Source: Chromobotia macracanthus
Taxonomy: Eukaryota; Chordata; Actinopteri; Cypriniformes; Botiidae
Direction of reading: 5' to 3'
Assembly (NCBI GenBank): GCA_036877525.1
Contig: JAZGTH010000066.1
Coordinates: forward strand, 6,360,001-6,424,000
DNA length: 64,000 nt
The notes beneath the pieces are model-generated. The model did no database searches. It was not told the DNA's origin and saw nothing but the letters and a program-made list of their open reading frames with translations. Positions 1 to 12,900 of this stretch are shown one piece after another (position 1 is the stretch's first letter; every line of letters begins with the position of its first letter). The position numbers were made by a program, and so were the translations under genes.

Positions 1-3000
1 AGTTATTCTTTATGACAGGATTACTCAGTTTACTTGATGCTGAAACAAATTGTATTAACATTCCAATAACGTTCATGAGAACAGGAAGAAGTTAGTCTTT
101 AATTACAGTAAACCATTAAAGTTGTGTTCTTTGAAGTGATTATCCTGGGAATTTCAAATGCAGAGAGATTGTGTATGCCATCTCAAGCACACAGTTGTTT
201 CCGAGGTTTGCACCACTAGCATCAATCAAGAGAAGAAGGATTTTATGGTGTGTCTGGTCCAGTTAACTTTCTGCTGGAAGAGGTTGTGATTATACCATCT
301 GGTTCCAAGCATCTTTCTCTTTGACAGCCATTTAAAAATATCAGTGTATACTTGTTTTTTTGTTTTATTTCCTGTTTGTTTTGTTCAGTGGGTGTACGCA
401 CAAGCACACACACACAAAAAAATGTTTGTTTTGGACATCAGTTTTGGATATTTCTGTGTAAGATCATTACAGCTCTCAGATAATGTTATGCCGTATCTAT
501 TTTAGCTTGTACTGGTGTTGATCAGAAGTCCCTCCCTTTAAACATACTTTGTGTTGTTGCTCTATCTCATATATCCAGACTTTGATTTGCAGTAAATTAC
601 CTCACACTTACATGTATGATAATGTCACAATGCAATATGGAAAGTTTAGAAATATTTGTTTAGGCACTCATTTAGGTAAATATATTATTATGCAAGTATC
701 ATTGGCACAGAAAAAATATTGGTTCAGCCATTAGGTAGAGATAAATATAATTAAATTAAACATTAAACATATTAAACAATAAAAACATTAGTTTGGTATT
801 GGAAACTTTATATACAAAAAAGTAACAGTATATTAACCATGGTTTCTTGGACTAAAGGTAATGTTATTTTTTGGACATGTACTATAGCAGTATTATGGTT
901 TTCTTTATAGTTTTTAGGAGTACCCAGTAGGTACAATTGTAGCGTATCTAAGAAGATACATATTTAGTATCAGTATTACCATCTGATACATCATTATAAT
1001 ATGGATCACAATTATGGATGGGCTCGGCCCTTGGCATATACAGTGTAAGCTGACCACATTATCCCCCTGACACTCAGCAAAAACAGTGCAAAGTGCCTAC
1101 AACTCATCATGGTGAATATAAAGAAAGATAACCACAAGGACCCCCTGTGTTTTGGAGAATACAGCAAGGAGCTAGAGCAAAGGAAGCATTGTCTAAGTCA
1201 CATTTTATCTTCGGTTTCGCCTACATTGTGTAAATATTAAACAATTCCACCTACACAACATTTCTGCTTTTCTCACTGTGGTGGACAGTGAATCACATAT
1301 ATTCGATAATTTTCCCAGATGCATACGTGCGCCCCACCCCGAGTTAAAATGTCTATTGCTACAAAGGGGTTGGTTTCTCAGCAAAGACATTACATCTGTT
1401 ACAATATCAGGAAGTTTACTCAGGTAAAGGAAAATTAGTTGGTTCCACCTTCCACAGTATTTTACAGCTGAGTTTAGAAAATATTTTACAATTGAGTTTA
1501 GCATTAGATCAGCAGTTTGGTAACCATTAACCATTAACTAGAAAATTCCTTCTTATAATTAACATGTAGATTACCGCAGGAGGCTGTAGCATCAGTACAA
1601 ACATCACGGTCCTGAATCTTTTGTTAACGCCAAACAACATTCCTGTCAAAAAGTTCTAATCCTATATACCCCCAAAAAAATGTTGACCCTTGTCCAGTCT
1701 ACTTAATTGAAACAAGTTAATACAACATGAAATGGGGCCAGCATAACAAAATGTAGCTTGAGAAGTGCGTTAAGGAAAAACACTAAAGTAACCAGCTTTA
1801 ATAGAAACCATCTGGTTTATTTTGACGCAACAAAACTGATTTAATTTGAACAAACTATGTCAAAGTATGTGATAAGACAAATTCATTAAAAATAAGTAAG
1901 GGTAATGAATTATTTTTTGACTGTTGGTTAAACATAATCTGAAGTTGGTTAAACATAATCTGTATTGTTGACCAGAAGTAATTTGGATTAGTTGTGTCAA
2001 TTAAAAAATAGTGTTAGTCTAATACCATCTTATGTAAGATAAATATAATTTATCTTACATTTATCTTAAAATTGCTTTTAATTACCAAAACACAGTTAAC
2101 GAAAGAAAGTTAAAGTCAACATGTAATTTTGTGTGTGTTAATCTAAAACATTAATCATTAAACCAGAAGGAAATTTGGGTTGTTAAAGACTAAACCCCAA
2201 GCCTTACAGTAGCTCTAAAACTAACCTTGAATTTTGATTGGTTGATAGACATGTTGTGTGATGAACAATAACAAGGCACTGTCACGTACAATGATATTTT
2301 TGTTTTGTGGTTCTTTACCCATACTGTAGCTTCTACAGCAACATTAAAGTTTGTCACTTATTAAAGAATTAAACCAGCAGATAATGTATAGGTGAGGTAT
2401 GAAACGCCATTGTAAAGTTTGCCAAGTAGTGATTAATTTGGGATGTAAACGGTACAATCAGTACAATAGATTATCATGTATTAAATCATATATTACAATG
2501 TTGTAGTAAGACAAATATATAGGTAAATGTCACTGTTTATGTTTTGTCATTTGGTCATTATTTTTGTCATAAAAATAATTATAATAAATTATTTAATTTA
2601 TTAAAAATAATTAACAAAATAAAGTTTTGTTAAAAGAAGACCTGCAGACATGTGCTTTATTTTAAACTGGATTTTTGAAGCTACAGCTGCAGTTTAGTTG
2701 AAATGATGGTTCACCTTCAAAATATGTAATATAGTGACATTACATATTATGAAGAGTAATATGTAGAGTAATAGACACAGAGTAATATATACAATATATA
2801 CATATTCTATATACATTTATATATATAGAATATCATCAAAGGGCTGATAAATACCAAGATAATCTTGTTTTAGCTCTGTTGCCCAGCCCTGATGATCACT
2901 TTGTCCAATGTCACCTGCACTGCAGTGATAATTTAGCATTTATTATAAGCTGCCTTATTAATATAACTTAGTCCTGTATCAGTCCTGCCATTTTTCACAT

Positions 3001-3974
3001 TTTTGAACTCTTGAACTGTTCTGAAATTCATTTCATCCGCTCTGTTTGTACACAATGACTTCTGCATTGTAATGCTGATGCTGTCACAAACTCTTACATC
3101 ATAATGTCATTAAATTAATACATTGATTTTGCACTGGTAAGATGTAATTGTAATCCATTGTCCATTGTATTTCTGCTCTCCACAGTTGAATCCAATCTAA
3201 TCTAACATTAATGTTATCACATTTTATCTAAAGCATGTTATGTTCTTTGGTAAACGGCTTTAGAGAACTTTATGACTAATGGTACAGTTTTTACAGTAAC
3301 TGCGTTCTGCACCTCTGTCACATGCAGCAGTATGTGAGCTTAGCTCATACAGGGAAACACACAGCCTTTCAGTAAGCAAGCAGTAATGTTTTAATTGTAT
3401 TATGAGTAGGCTATTTTTTACATAACACCATTTTACATCATTTTACAATTTAGGTGATTTTAAACATAATCAGGTTGATATCACCTTGATATAATGAGTA
3501 TGTAGATGTTAAAATGTTAGAATTACAATCATGTAAAGTCTGAAAATATCATACTGTTTGATTTATGGAACATCCATAACAGAACATATACTTTTGCATT
3601 TTGTTTAATTGAGAAATGGATAAAATGAGAGTAAGAGAGAGGATAGGAAACTATAAAAAGCGCTTTTTCACATTTTTAGGTTAATAAATGCTTTTAAAAT
3701 GCTTAATAAACACAATGTTTTCTCCACTCAAGTGAGGCAGGAACAGATCTCTTTATTATAAATGATGTATTACACATGTTTAGTTATAGCATAGCATTGT
3801 TGAATCTTTGATTCTGATTGGCTGACAGACATAAAAAAGCTATGAAACAGCTCCAGGTTTTTGAACACATTTCAGTTTTGTATCCATTCAACATGTTCAA
3901 TAATCATTGAATTATTGAAAAAGAATTTATTAAAAAATGATTCTACAGTCTGTTGTTAATTATAATGCAGCCAT
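1..3974. other. Intergenic region downstream of duox, no gene recognised
   Basis: AT-rich sequence with frequent stops in all frames. I see no exon with flanking splice sites and no recognisable protein. The part nearest 3974 should be the duox 3' UTR; TTTATT at about 3750 and 3925 (AATAAA on the minus strand) are possible polyadenylation signals. Around 2035-2057 there is a small perfect palindrome with arms TAAGATAAAT/ATTTATCTTA, and 2755-2830 is TA-rich low-complexity DNA. A 109-codon open frame at 1205-1534 (minus) resembles nothing I know and contains a short internal DNA duplication. Confidence 0.7.
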
Positions 3975-6900
3975 CTAAAAGTTCTCATAGTGGTGAACAA
4001 AATGAGTCTGGTCCTGTTTGTTCATTTGCTGACAAGCTTTCTCGACATTCTTAGTCAAACCAGGAGGACCACAGCTGAACACGCCAATTTTTCCCACCTT
4101 GAAGCCAAAAAGTAAAACAACACAATCACAAATATATGTATGATGCGATGCATTACATAGGTTGCCATGACACAATAATAAATCATTTATTAACCAAATA
4201 AGGAAAGAATGCTTTATTTTAAAAAAGTTTCCATTATGCATCCATGAAGGGATGAATCATTGTATCATTATAGATAAAGATGCAAATTCAACAAGGAAGA
4301 GCAGAGTGTAACATAACAGAGGCAATAAATATAAAATAAACTGGTTCTGACCTCTGGGTGAATTTCCTGTAGCGAGCTGAGAAAAGCCAAAAAGGGGGGA
4401 CGACCAAAATGGGTTATAGATCGTAGCCCAGTAAATAAACTTCGGTTCCACACCTTCTGAAAGTGACGCTCGCATATGTACTTCAGAAAGAGACAGAACA
4501 TGTTTTACAACCCAAGAACTCAGATACACCCAACCATAACTTCATATCAGATGCCAGTGTGCCAACTGTGTGGTGCCATAAACCAGCGTTGTGGTGTGTC
4601 ATCATTCTGAAACAACAATAACTGGTTTCTCAACAGGTTTTGATGTGGCATCGGGGTTTACCAGCATGGTGGTGCGGAGGTCAAACTTCTCTGCCAGCTG
4701 GGTAATGTAGATGTGCACAGATACCAGCTCATGGGCATCCACCTCCTCCACCTCTCTTATGATGTCAGACACCCACTCGAACTGACGCTGTGTCCGTGTC
4801 ACCCAGATAAAATACACCTGGAACCAGAATACATTAATGCTAACACATCAGCCATGTGAAAACACAACAGTGCTCTTCCGTATGAGGCCATTTACACACT
4901 ATAGAAGTGAAATTTGAACTACACTAGTTCAAATTTGTCTATAGAAATTTGTCTCTTAATCTCTATTATTGTCTTGTTTTACAGTAAAAATATCTAAACA
5001 TCTGTAAGACAAGATACATTTACTTGGGATGTAAAGATGGCTCATATCTACAATTGTCTTTTTCTTACCCTGGAGCTATACAATACATTTGTTAAACATA
5101 AAATAACAAAACTATACTTAAAACAACTATTTACCAATGAGGCAATTATCTTACATAATTGTGCTTAAGTAAATGCATCTCGTATATATTTATATATTTT
5201 TACTTGAAAACAAAAAAATTAAAGAAATTTTTATGCAATGTAAGAACGGCCAACATGATACATCATTCCCAACTCAATGCACGGCTGTCTGACAAAATGT
5301 AAATGTATTGTTTGAACACAATGTGCTCAGCTGGTATTGAGCATTGGATTAGCAACACAAAGGTTGTGGGTTTGATTCCCAGGGAACACATGTACTGATC
5401 AAATGTATAGCGTGAATGCACTGTAAGCCGCTTTGGGTAAAAGTGTCTGCCAAATGCATAAACATATAATACTAAATCTGGCTATATGTAAATCTGCCTA
5501 CGTGAAAATCTTGAATTATCACTTCATAACTTAAACTGATGCCTTTTAGGACCATTGCATTAGGTATATATATTACCTTTTTGCAATGAAATTTGAACTT
5601 GACCGAAGATTTAAACACCAGATCTTTTAAGATGGAGGCAAAGGGTGTGACCCCGATTCCAGCACCCACGAGCACAGACACCTCGTAATCCGTCCACTCC
5701 TGATGACCCTCCCCAAATGGCCCGTCCAGATACATCTGCAAAAATTAAACGCTCATCAAAACTAAAGTCACAGACAAAAGATCATTCAGTAATGCCTAAA
5801 AAAAAAAACCAACAACAAAAAAACAATTGTAACTAAACAATTTAAAATACTATATTATCAATCTGCATATTCTTGCCTTTGGATACCCTCTGGGGTCCTG
5901 GAGCGTCTCAGGGGTGTAGGCCTCTCGTAGTTTGCTGGTCCAGGGTCCCACTGCACGGATATGAAGGCTGAGGGTCTCCTCATGTGGTGCGGAGGTCAAG
6001 GTGAACGGGTGGTACTCATCTGTGCCGAGCGCCAGGCATGCAATACGTACCCATTGTCCAGAGCGGTACACAAACCCATGAGGTTTCTTGAACTCCAGGT
6101 ATGTTACACCTGCCAAACAAATTCAACCATAAACAAACAAATAAAACCATCAGTGTTGTTTGCTAAATAATTTACCAAACGTCATAATTATTGGTGTCAT
6201 ATAAACATCAATAAGTCTTGCCTATAGGATAAAACAAATCATTTCATCACTTGCTTCTGAGACATTATTCTTGAGGAAACAATATCAGTATCTCATACAT
6301 CTCTCCGTTAGTGTATCAGAAGAGAGTGATGTCTCACAATGTGCTTAGATTTATCAAGCCACCACGGTCTGCAGTATTTAAATGTTTTTTATGAAATTCT
6401 TTCAAGACCGACTTATCTAGGCTATGCTAGTTACTTCCTATTTATTTTGCATATATATAATTTTATTGTAATATGTTGGTTATTAAACTCTATACTTGAT
6501 ATTCTACTCAGTTATACCTTGCACTATAAAAAGCAATCTCTGAGCAGTCACTGTTTCCACTGGAGCAATATTGTTCCTGCTTGTCTTTATGGCCCATTTC
6601 ATTGGTTTACACTTGACACAGTGATTCCTGAATCAGACTGACTCCTGTTGTCCTGTTTTAAAACGCTGTATGAATTTACAGCCAGTGTAATCAGGAGTGA
6701 ACAGATTTCAGCACACTGTGGCCATTGTGTCCAGGTCTCTGGAGACACAGAGATAAAACGAGCTTTGTGCTGGATCTGTGGAGACTGTGTGCTGTGTACC
6801 TGAGGGCAGCAGCTCGGCTTTCACCACTGGGATCTCCACTTTCTTTCTGTTGAGGCTGATGAACTTATCCAGGAGGAAGAGGAGGGCGGGAGGGATCAGG

Positions 6901-9900
6901 TAAATGTAGAAGCGGGGTTCCTGGAGGAGGGCATAGCTGCCATGGATCACCGTCTGCCAACAAGAGACGAGAAGGTTATAGTAGGTATAGATCCTGTTTC
7001 GAACACTACTGACATCCCCTATCATAGCTGTCTTATATTGTTCGAGCTTGAGGTTTTATTTCATTAACACTGTTGGCCTGCAATGCCTTGTTAGCTTTCC
7101 TGTAGAGAATGATGTTCACCAAGGTTCGATTCCCAGTAAAGCTTGAATGTGCATTGGCTGTAAAATGCATAATAGATAAATGTTATAAAATAAATATAAG
7201 AGAACATTATTAGCATTCTAGTGATTTTTTAACATAATAAAGAATCCAACTTATTTTTAGCAACGGGTGTGTATATTTTGGCTATTTGCATAAAATGTTT
7301 TTGAACATGCCTCATCCAATAAGATTTTAGAGCCATATTTAAAACACTGTTGAAGCTCTATGTACAACTGATGTTATGCTTTGCTTCTCACCAGCACATA
7401 GACGAGTACATAGAGGTAGTGTGTGACCCAGAATCCCCTGAAGCTGATGCGTCTGAAATATCGTGAGGCAAAGACGTACATGAAGGCAAAGATGAGGAGC
7501 AACAGGACACCAGTGAGACCTAAATGAGACAAAGGGAGACAATTAGAGAACATAAGATGTATGATCAGACACACCATGCATTAAATGGATACTAGCTATG
7601 TTAAAATAATATTTTATGTACAGCTGTACCTGGCACAGTCTTAAAAAACCAGAACGTCCATTTCATTGGAAGCTCAGAGCTGCAGATGATCGACAAACAG
7701 GATCAACAGAATGTAAATAGAACATTTGTATGTAACTTTTTAAATTCAAACAGTGAGTCAGGTCAATGAATCCTCTACAGGTCTGATTACCCGTTGTCAG
7801 AGAAGACTCTAGGAAACAGGCAGGCGAGGATGCTGAGGTCACTGAGGCAGAAGACGTACACGTTGACCACATGACCCAAACTGTGTACAACTGCTCAGCG
7901 GTGAAATAAAGAACAGCATTAAACAATGATTCACTGTATAAGAGACTAAACTACAAAACATTCTGATCATTAATCTACTGTATTTCCTGTAGCTCAATTA
8001 TGAGAGCTCTAGCAACAGCAAGGTCATGGGTCTGAATTCCTCATAACGTGTAGCTTGAATGCACTGTAAACCACTTTGGATTAAAGTGTCTGTCAAAGAT
8101 GTAAATGTATGTAACAAAGCAGTTTGAGGAAATGCAAAACTCTGGAATAAAACTCAGAATCCTGGTAATTAAATACATCTCTTACTGTCAAAACAATTAA
8201 AGAGCATATTTCATAATCTGCCTAACAGCACTAACATTAGTGTTTTGTATCACATTCAATGTTGACTCATACAGTTGTTGCCATTATGATAGCCGTTTCC
8301 AATGAATTTAATCAGTCATAAAAAATTTTAAAGGGGCATAAGGAAGTTCAAGTAATATTGGACAGGAGTGACGCACGTAACAGGAAGTTTTAAACTCTGA
8401 CCTGAAAGTATGACAGCCGTCATAGCCATGTGACGGTGCAGGTCGATGGCTGCGTCGAACGGGATGTATCTGTTGAGAAACGTCTCCCTGCAGATGGTTA
8501 TCAGGTTGCGACACACGGTTAGGAGCATGTAGGGAAACAGGAAGGAGACGGCGGCCGCAGATCCGCGAGATACGAGTACGCCTACCATGGAGGTCTCAGG
8601 GATTCCACTGGCATCGGCCTGCAAACCATAATCTACAAACATCGCTATTGGTTTGCAACCATTAGTGCAGATATCTAGCGTGACAATGTGCAAATTCAAT
8701 GTGATCGTTTCCAGCTACTGTGTAAATTGACCTTCACAGCTATGATACGTTCATGTTACAATATTAAATGCACAAAAAATGGACATTTATGTTACCAATT
8801 TTAAACAAACAAAAAGACACTTACGATAGCATCTTTCCAACGCGAGCCCGGCTATGATCCCGTACATAATGACTATGCAAACGATATGTCTTCTGTAGTT
8901 TTCCACAAAGCGTTTGAACTGTTGGATCCGTTGCTTCACTGGGTTCCTATTGTAACGTTTTCTCTGAGGTTTTACATAGACTTTGGGATTGCTTAATCCA
9001 AACCTAGTGAAAGCAATAGTGTATAATCCATCTTAGCTATATGCTTAGCAGTCCAGTAGCTCAACTGGTAGTGCATGTCACTAGTAATGTTACTCATAGA
9101 TTTGAATCCCAGGAAATACACTGAATACTGCCAAAATGTAGACCCTGAACATACTTTAGACTGCCAAACACTTTTTACATTATCCAAAGAAAATATGAGA
9201 TACAAATAGATGAATAAATGAATTATTTACCTTTGCAAAACACACTGCTATAATGTCGAGTCATTGCTATGTGGTTGCTAAGGTATTCTGAATGTTTTTG
9301 TTGTGCTGCTATGCACTTGCTAAAGTGTTTTTTGTGACATCTAGATAGTTGCTTACTAGTCCGAGTCAAAAGAACCGAACCCCACATTTTTTATTCCAGT
9401 CCCTAGATATAGGGAAATTGTAACACTTTCACTTTGCAAAGTAACAGCAGATGTATCCTCTACATGCTACACAATTTGATGTATCATTCATGCATGTAGA
9501 ACAAAATTTAGGATTAGTTATGTGCCATTGTTTATTACTTACTAGTTTGTATAAATCCTGCTAATTATCTCTGTTACCGTATTTCAGCAATGAAGCGCAT
9601 TGTAAAGCAATAAAATGTGTTGTAACAAGATAAATGTATTCTGTAATTCTCACAACTGATTCGTTTGACCTTCATATGGTCAACAAAGCGAAACCTGGCC
9701 GACGTTATGTCACAAACTGGCTTCGGTTCCCACATACAGATTGCCACATTTCTCAGCAAGCAAATGATGGGTTTCTCGAGGGCTTATATCTAACACCCTG
9801 CTGAGCTTTAATGACCATACGCATGTTACAACACGCAGCATAATGCAACACATGCTCCTAAATGACAGCCACAGACATGTTATATCTTAATGTCTCACTT

Positions 9901-12900
9901 CTTGGTTTGTCTTTGACGAAGTTTCTGGCCCCGATCCCCCTCAGAGCTGTGAGTAAAATCTTCCACTGCAGAAGAGCTAAACAAAAAATTGCAATTAATT
10001 TCTTTTGTTGGTGTGAACTCACTTAAAAATGCCATATAAAGAGTTTTATATTCATTTAGTTACCTGTTTTTCTCAACAAATGATATGCAGTGTTGTCTAG
10101 ATAGTTTTTTCTTACCCAGTACCTCCATGCCTGTGAATACATGCATAAGAGCAGGCTTCAAAATGCAAAAAATGCATTTCTGCATGTGTCAGGGAAAATC
10201 AGGGCAATTTAATATCTGCTATCTTAAGTTACTCATGTCATAAACAAGGATCTAGAAAGACAGACTGCACAGATTATCTACCCAACCTTTAATATTGAGC
10301 TGAGCTAAATGGTCTTGCAGTAGAATGTGAATATCCTCCCAAGAGAAGCGGTCTTTGTTGTCAAGTCCAGCTGCCTGAAGCATAACTGCTATACCATCAT
10401 CAAACTGACTTTTGGACAAACCACCACCAGAGATCTCAATGAAGGACCTGCACAGGACACAGGAAAAACTGACTAGAAGATCAGATAGAAGATCTCTTTC
10501 AGAGGAAGTTCCTTAACTTTAAAGATTCCAATAGATCTCAAGATTCAAATCTTGATTCAGATTTTGAGATTTAAATCTTGAAGATTTTGTGCATTAATTA
10601 CAACTTTTTCTGAGTGATTGTTAAACTCAAAAACAGGACGGCACAGAGCTGACCTGAGTAAGGAAGAAAACTCCTCCTTAGACAAGAAACCATCGCCTCT
10701 CATGGCATGCATTGAAAACAGAAGCTTGGACTTTTCCTCAGGGGTACCTGGATTTACAAGTAAAATACAGCAGACATCATTACAATTATACAATCGTTAC
10801 AACCATAGCAATTGAAAAAGTCATTACAAACATACAATCGTAACAAACATACCAATCTTAACAAAAATATTTTATCAATATAGTACCTGAAATAACTGTA
10901 ACAATAATAATCAAATTCATAACAATCATAATTGAAACAAACAAACAATCGTAATTAATGTAAAAAATCAAAATAATCATAATGATGTTATCATATCTCA
11001 CAATATTATTAACATTGAACATCTATGATCTAAACAGCCTTACCTGTCATAAAAATGACAATAACATCCAGAAACTCCTGAAATGAGATGTATCCATTGC
11101 CATCCTTGTCAGCCAGTGTAAACATGGACTCCACAAAGAGCGAATCAGGCTTCAGACCAAACACACTGGCAAACTCAGCTCGAGTGAGTTCACACTGTAA
11201 AGCCTCTCTAGTCCTCCTGCTCAGATCTCCTGCATCACTTTTATCAATGTCCAAAACCTGGAGTCAAAAAAAACCACACTTAAGATGCCACCTCTACAGC
11301 CATTATAAATGGTATAAAGACAAACACACACTTTTGCAAATGCGTGTTTGAAGAATGTCTCCACAATCTTCTCTCGTTGTTCTCTGGTCACTGCGTCCTT
11401 CAGTATCTCTCTCTCTCTCATTTCCACCACATTCAAACTCTGAATTCTGCCATCCAGCTCGGAGCGCAGGAGACTCAAGAACTCTGACCTCTGATTGACG
11501 TCCTCAAAGAACAAAACCTAGTGGACACACAAATAACTTAACTTGCTGCCATAGTGTTAGGGTGCAAGTTGCCAGGGTGTTGCTAGGCAGCTGCTAAGGT
11601 GTTTTGATGGATGTTAGTATGTTAGTTCGTTGCTAGGTGGTTGCTAGGTTCTTACTTTCCTGGCCTAAGTCAAAAGAGGCTGTTGACTAAATCGTGACTG
11701 AATCAGTTACTGAATTAATTACTCTCTTGATAAGTGAATAAATCTGCTCAAACAGTCTTTGTTTCCCTACCAGATCATATTCTTTGGGGATCTTTAAAAG
11801 TAGAGCACGATGCAGGTGGTCGTTGGATATCAGCACATCCAGGTGGTCTTGGTTGTCCAGGCTATGAGAGGTGCAAGATCTACTCTCGTCAAAGATCTGG
11901 AAAACTTTCTTCTCGTTGAACGCAAATGTGACCTGTCGCAGTGCAGTGTTGTGGCCCAGCCACTCTTTGGCTGTATGTAAACATGAATTGTAATATTTGT
12001 ACATTGTTCTTCAACAATGGTTAATAGAGTCAACTTGATTGGCTGATTAGTCCAATGTGATATCAGTCCGTGTGACTCACCCGTGGTTCCATGTGCAGGT
12101 TCTTCATCTCTAGGGGAACCTCTGAGTTTTTTCTGGAATCGGTTGTATCTGGTCGTCCGGATATGAGCGACTACACAAGCCACTATGAAACTCACTGTAA
12201 AGAGGTCAAAAAGACATCAAATGCATGTGATAAAACTGTTTACAACAATAAAGAAATGTGCCACTATTGGAAAACAGTTTTTTGGTTAAACAGTTACATT
12301 AATCATTTATCGAATGTGACTGGAAACATTTCAACCAAGTTAAGGCAAAATAGTAAAATTAACGATCAAACAAATTAAAATAATAAATACCAAAACTTTT
12401 AAAAATTCCAGATCAAATGCAATAATTTAAAGACCCAATAAATAAAAAAATTTCATATATATGTCATATATATTTGTTATGTAATTTAGTGTTAGGGTTA
12501 AAATTGTACTACAGCACAAATAAAAAACAATTACAAACAGCCCCTTACAAACAGGAAACAGGAAGAGCACCACCACTGTTATGCCGAAACCAGCTTTGCT
12601 GCTGTTGTCAAAGTAACTCATAGATGTGGCCTTTGTGCAGGGGTAAAGATCGGCAGCTCTGATTGGCCCAGGCTGGGGGCAGGGATCATCTAATTAAAAA
12701 AGCCAAAATGAACAAATCCTGCCATAATAATCTGAATTCACTTTTGCTGAATGTTATTGTTGCATGTGGGTTGCTTGTTACCATTCATCCAGAAGAACAC
12801 GCTCTTTTGAATGTCACCCTCCTCTGCGCTGGTGACAGCTAGGAGAACATCGTGAAATGTGGTTTTACGTATGGCCTGGATCTCCTCCTCACTGAACAAC

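Noticed and set aside
1205..1534. A 109-codon minus-strand open frame
   Set aside because: Isolated, AT-rich region, no recognisable domain or splice context; part of it is a short internal duplication.
5318..5466. Possible tRNA gene
   Set aside because: A and B box-like motifs are present, but there is no cloverleaf; the long tail and other copies show a SINE.
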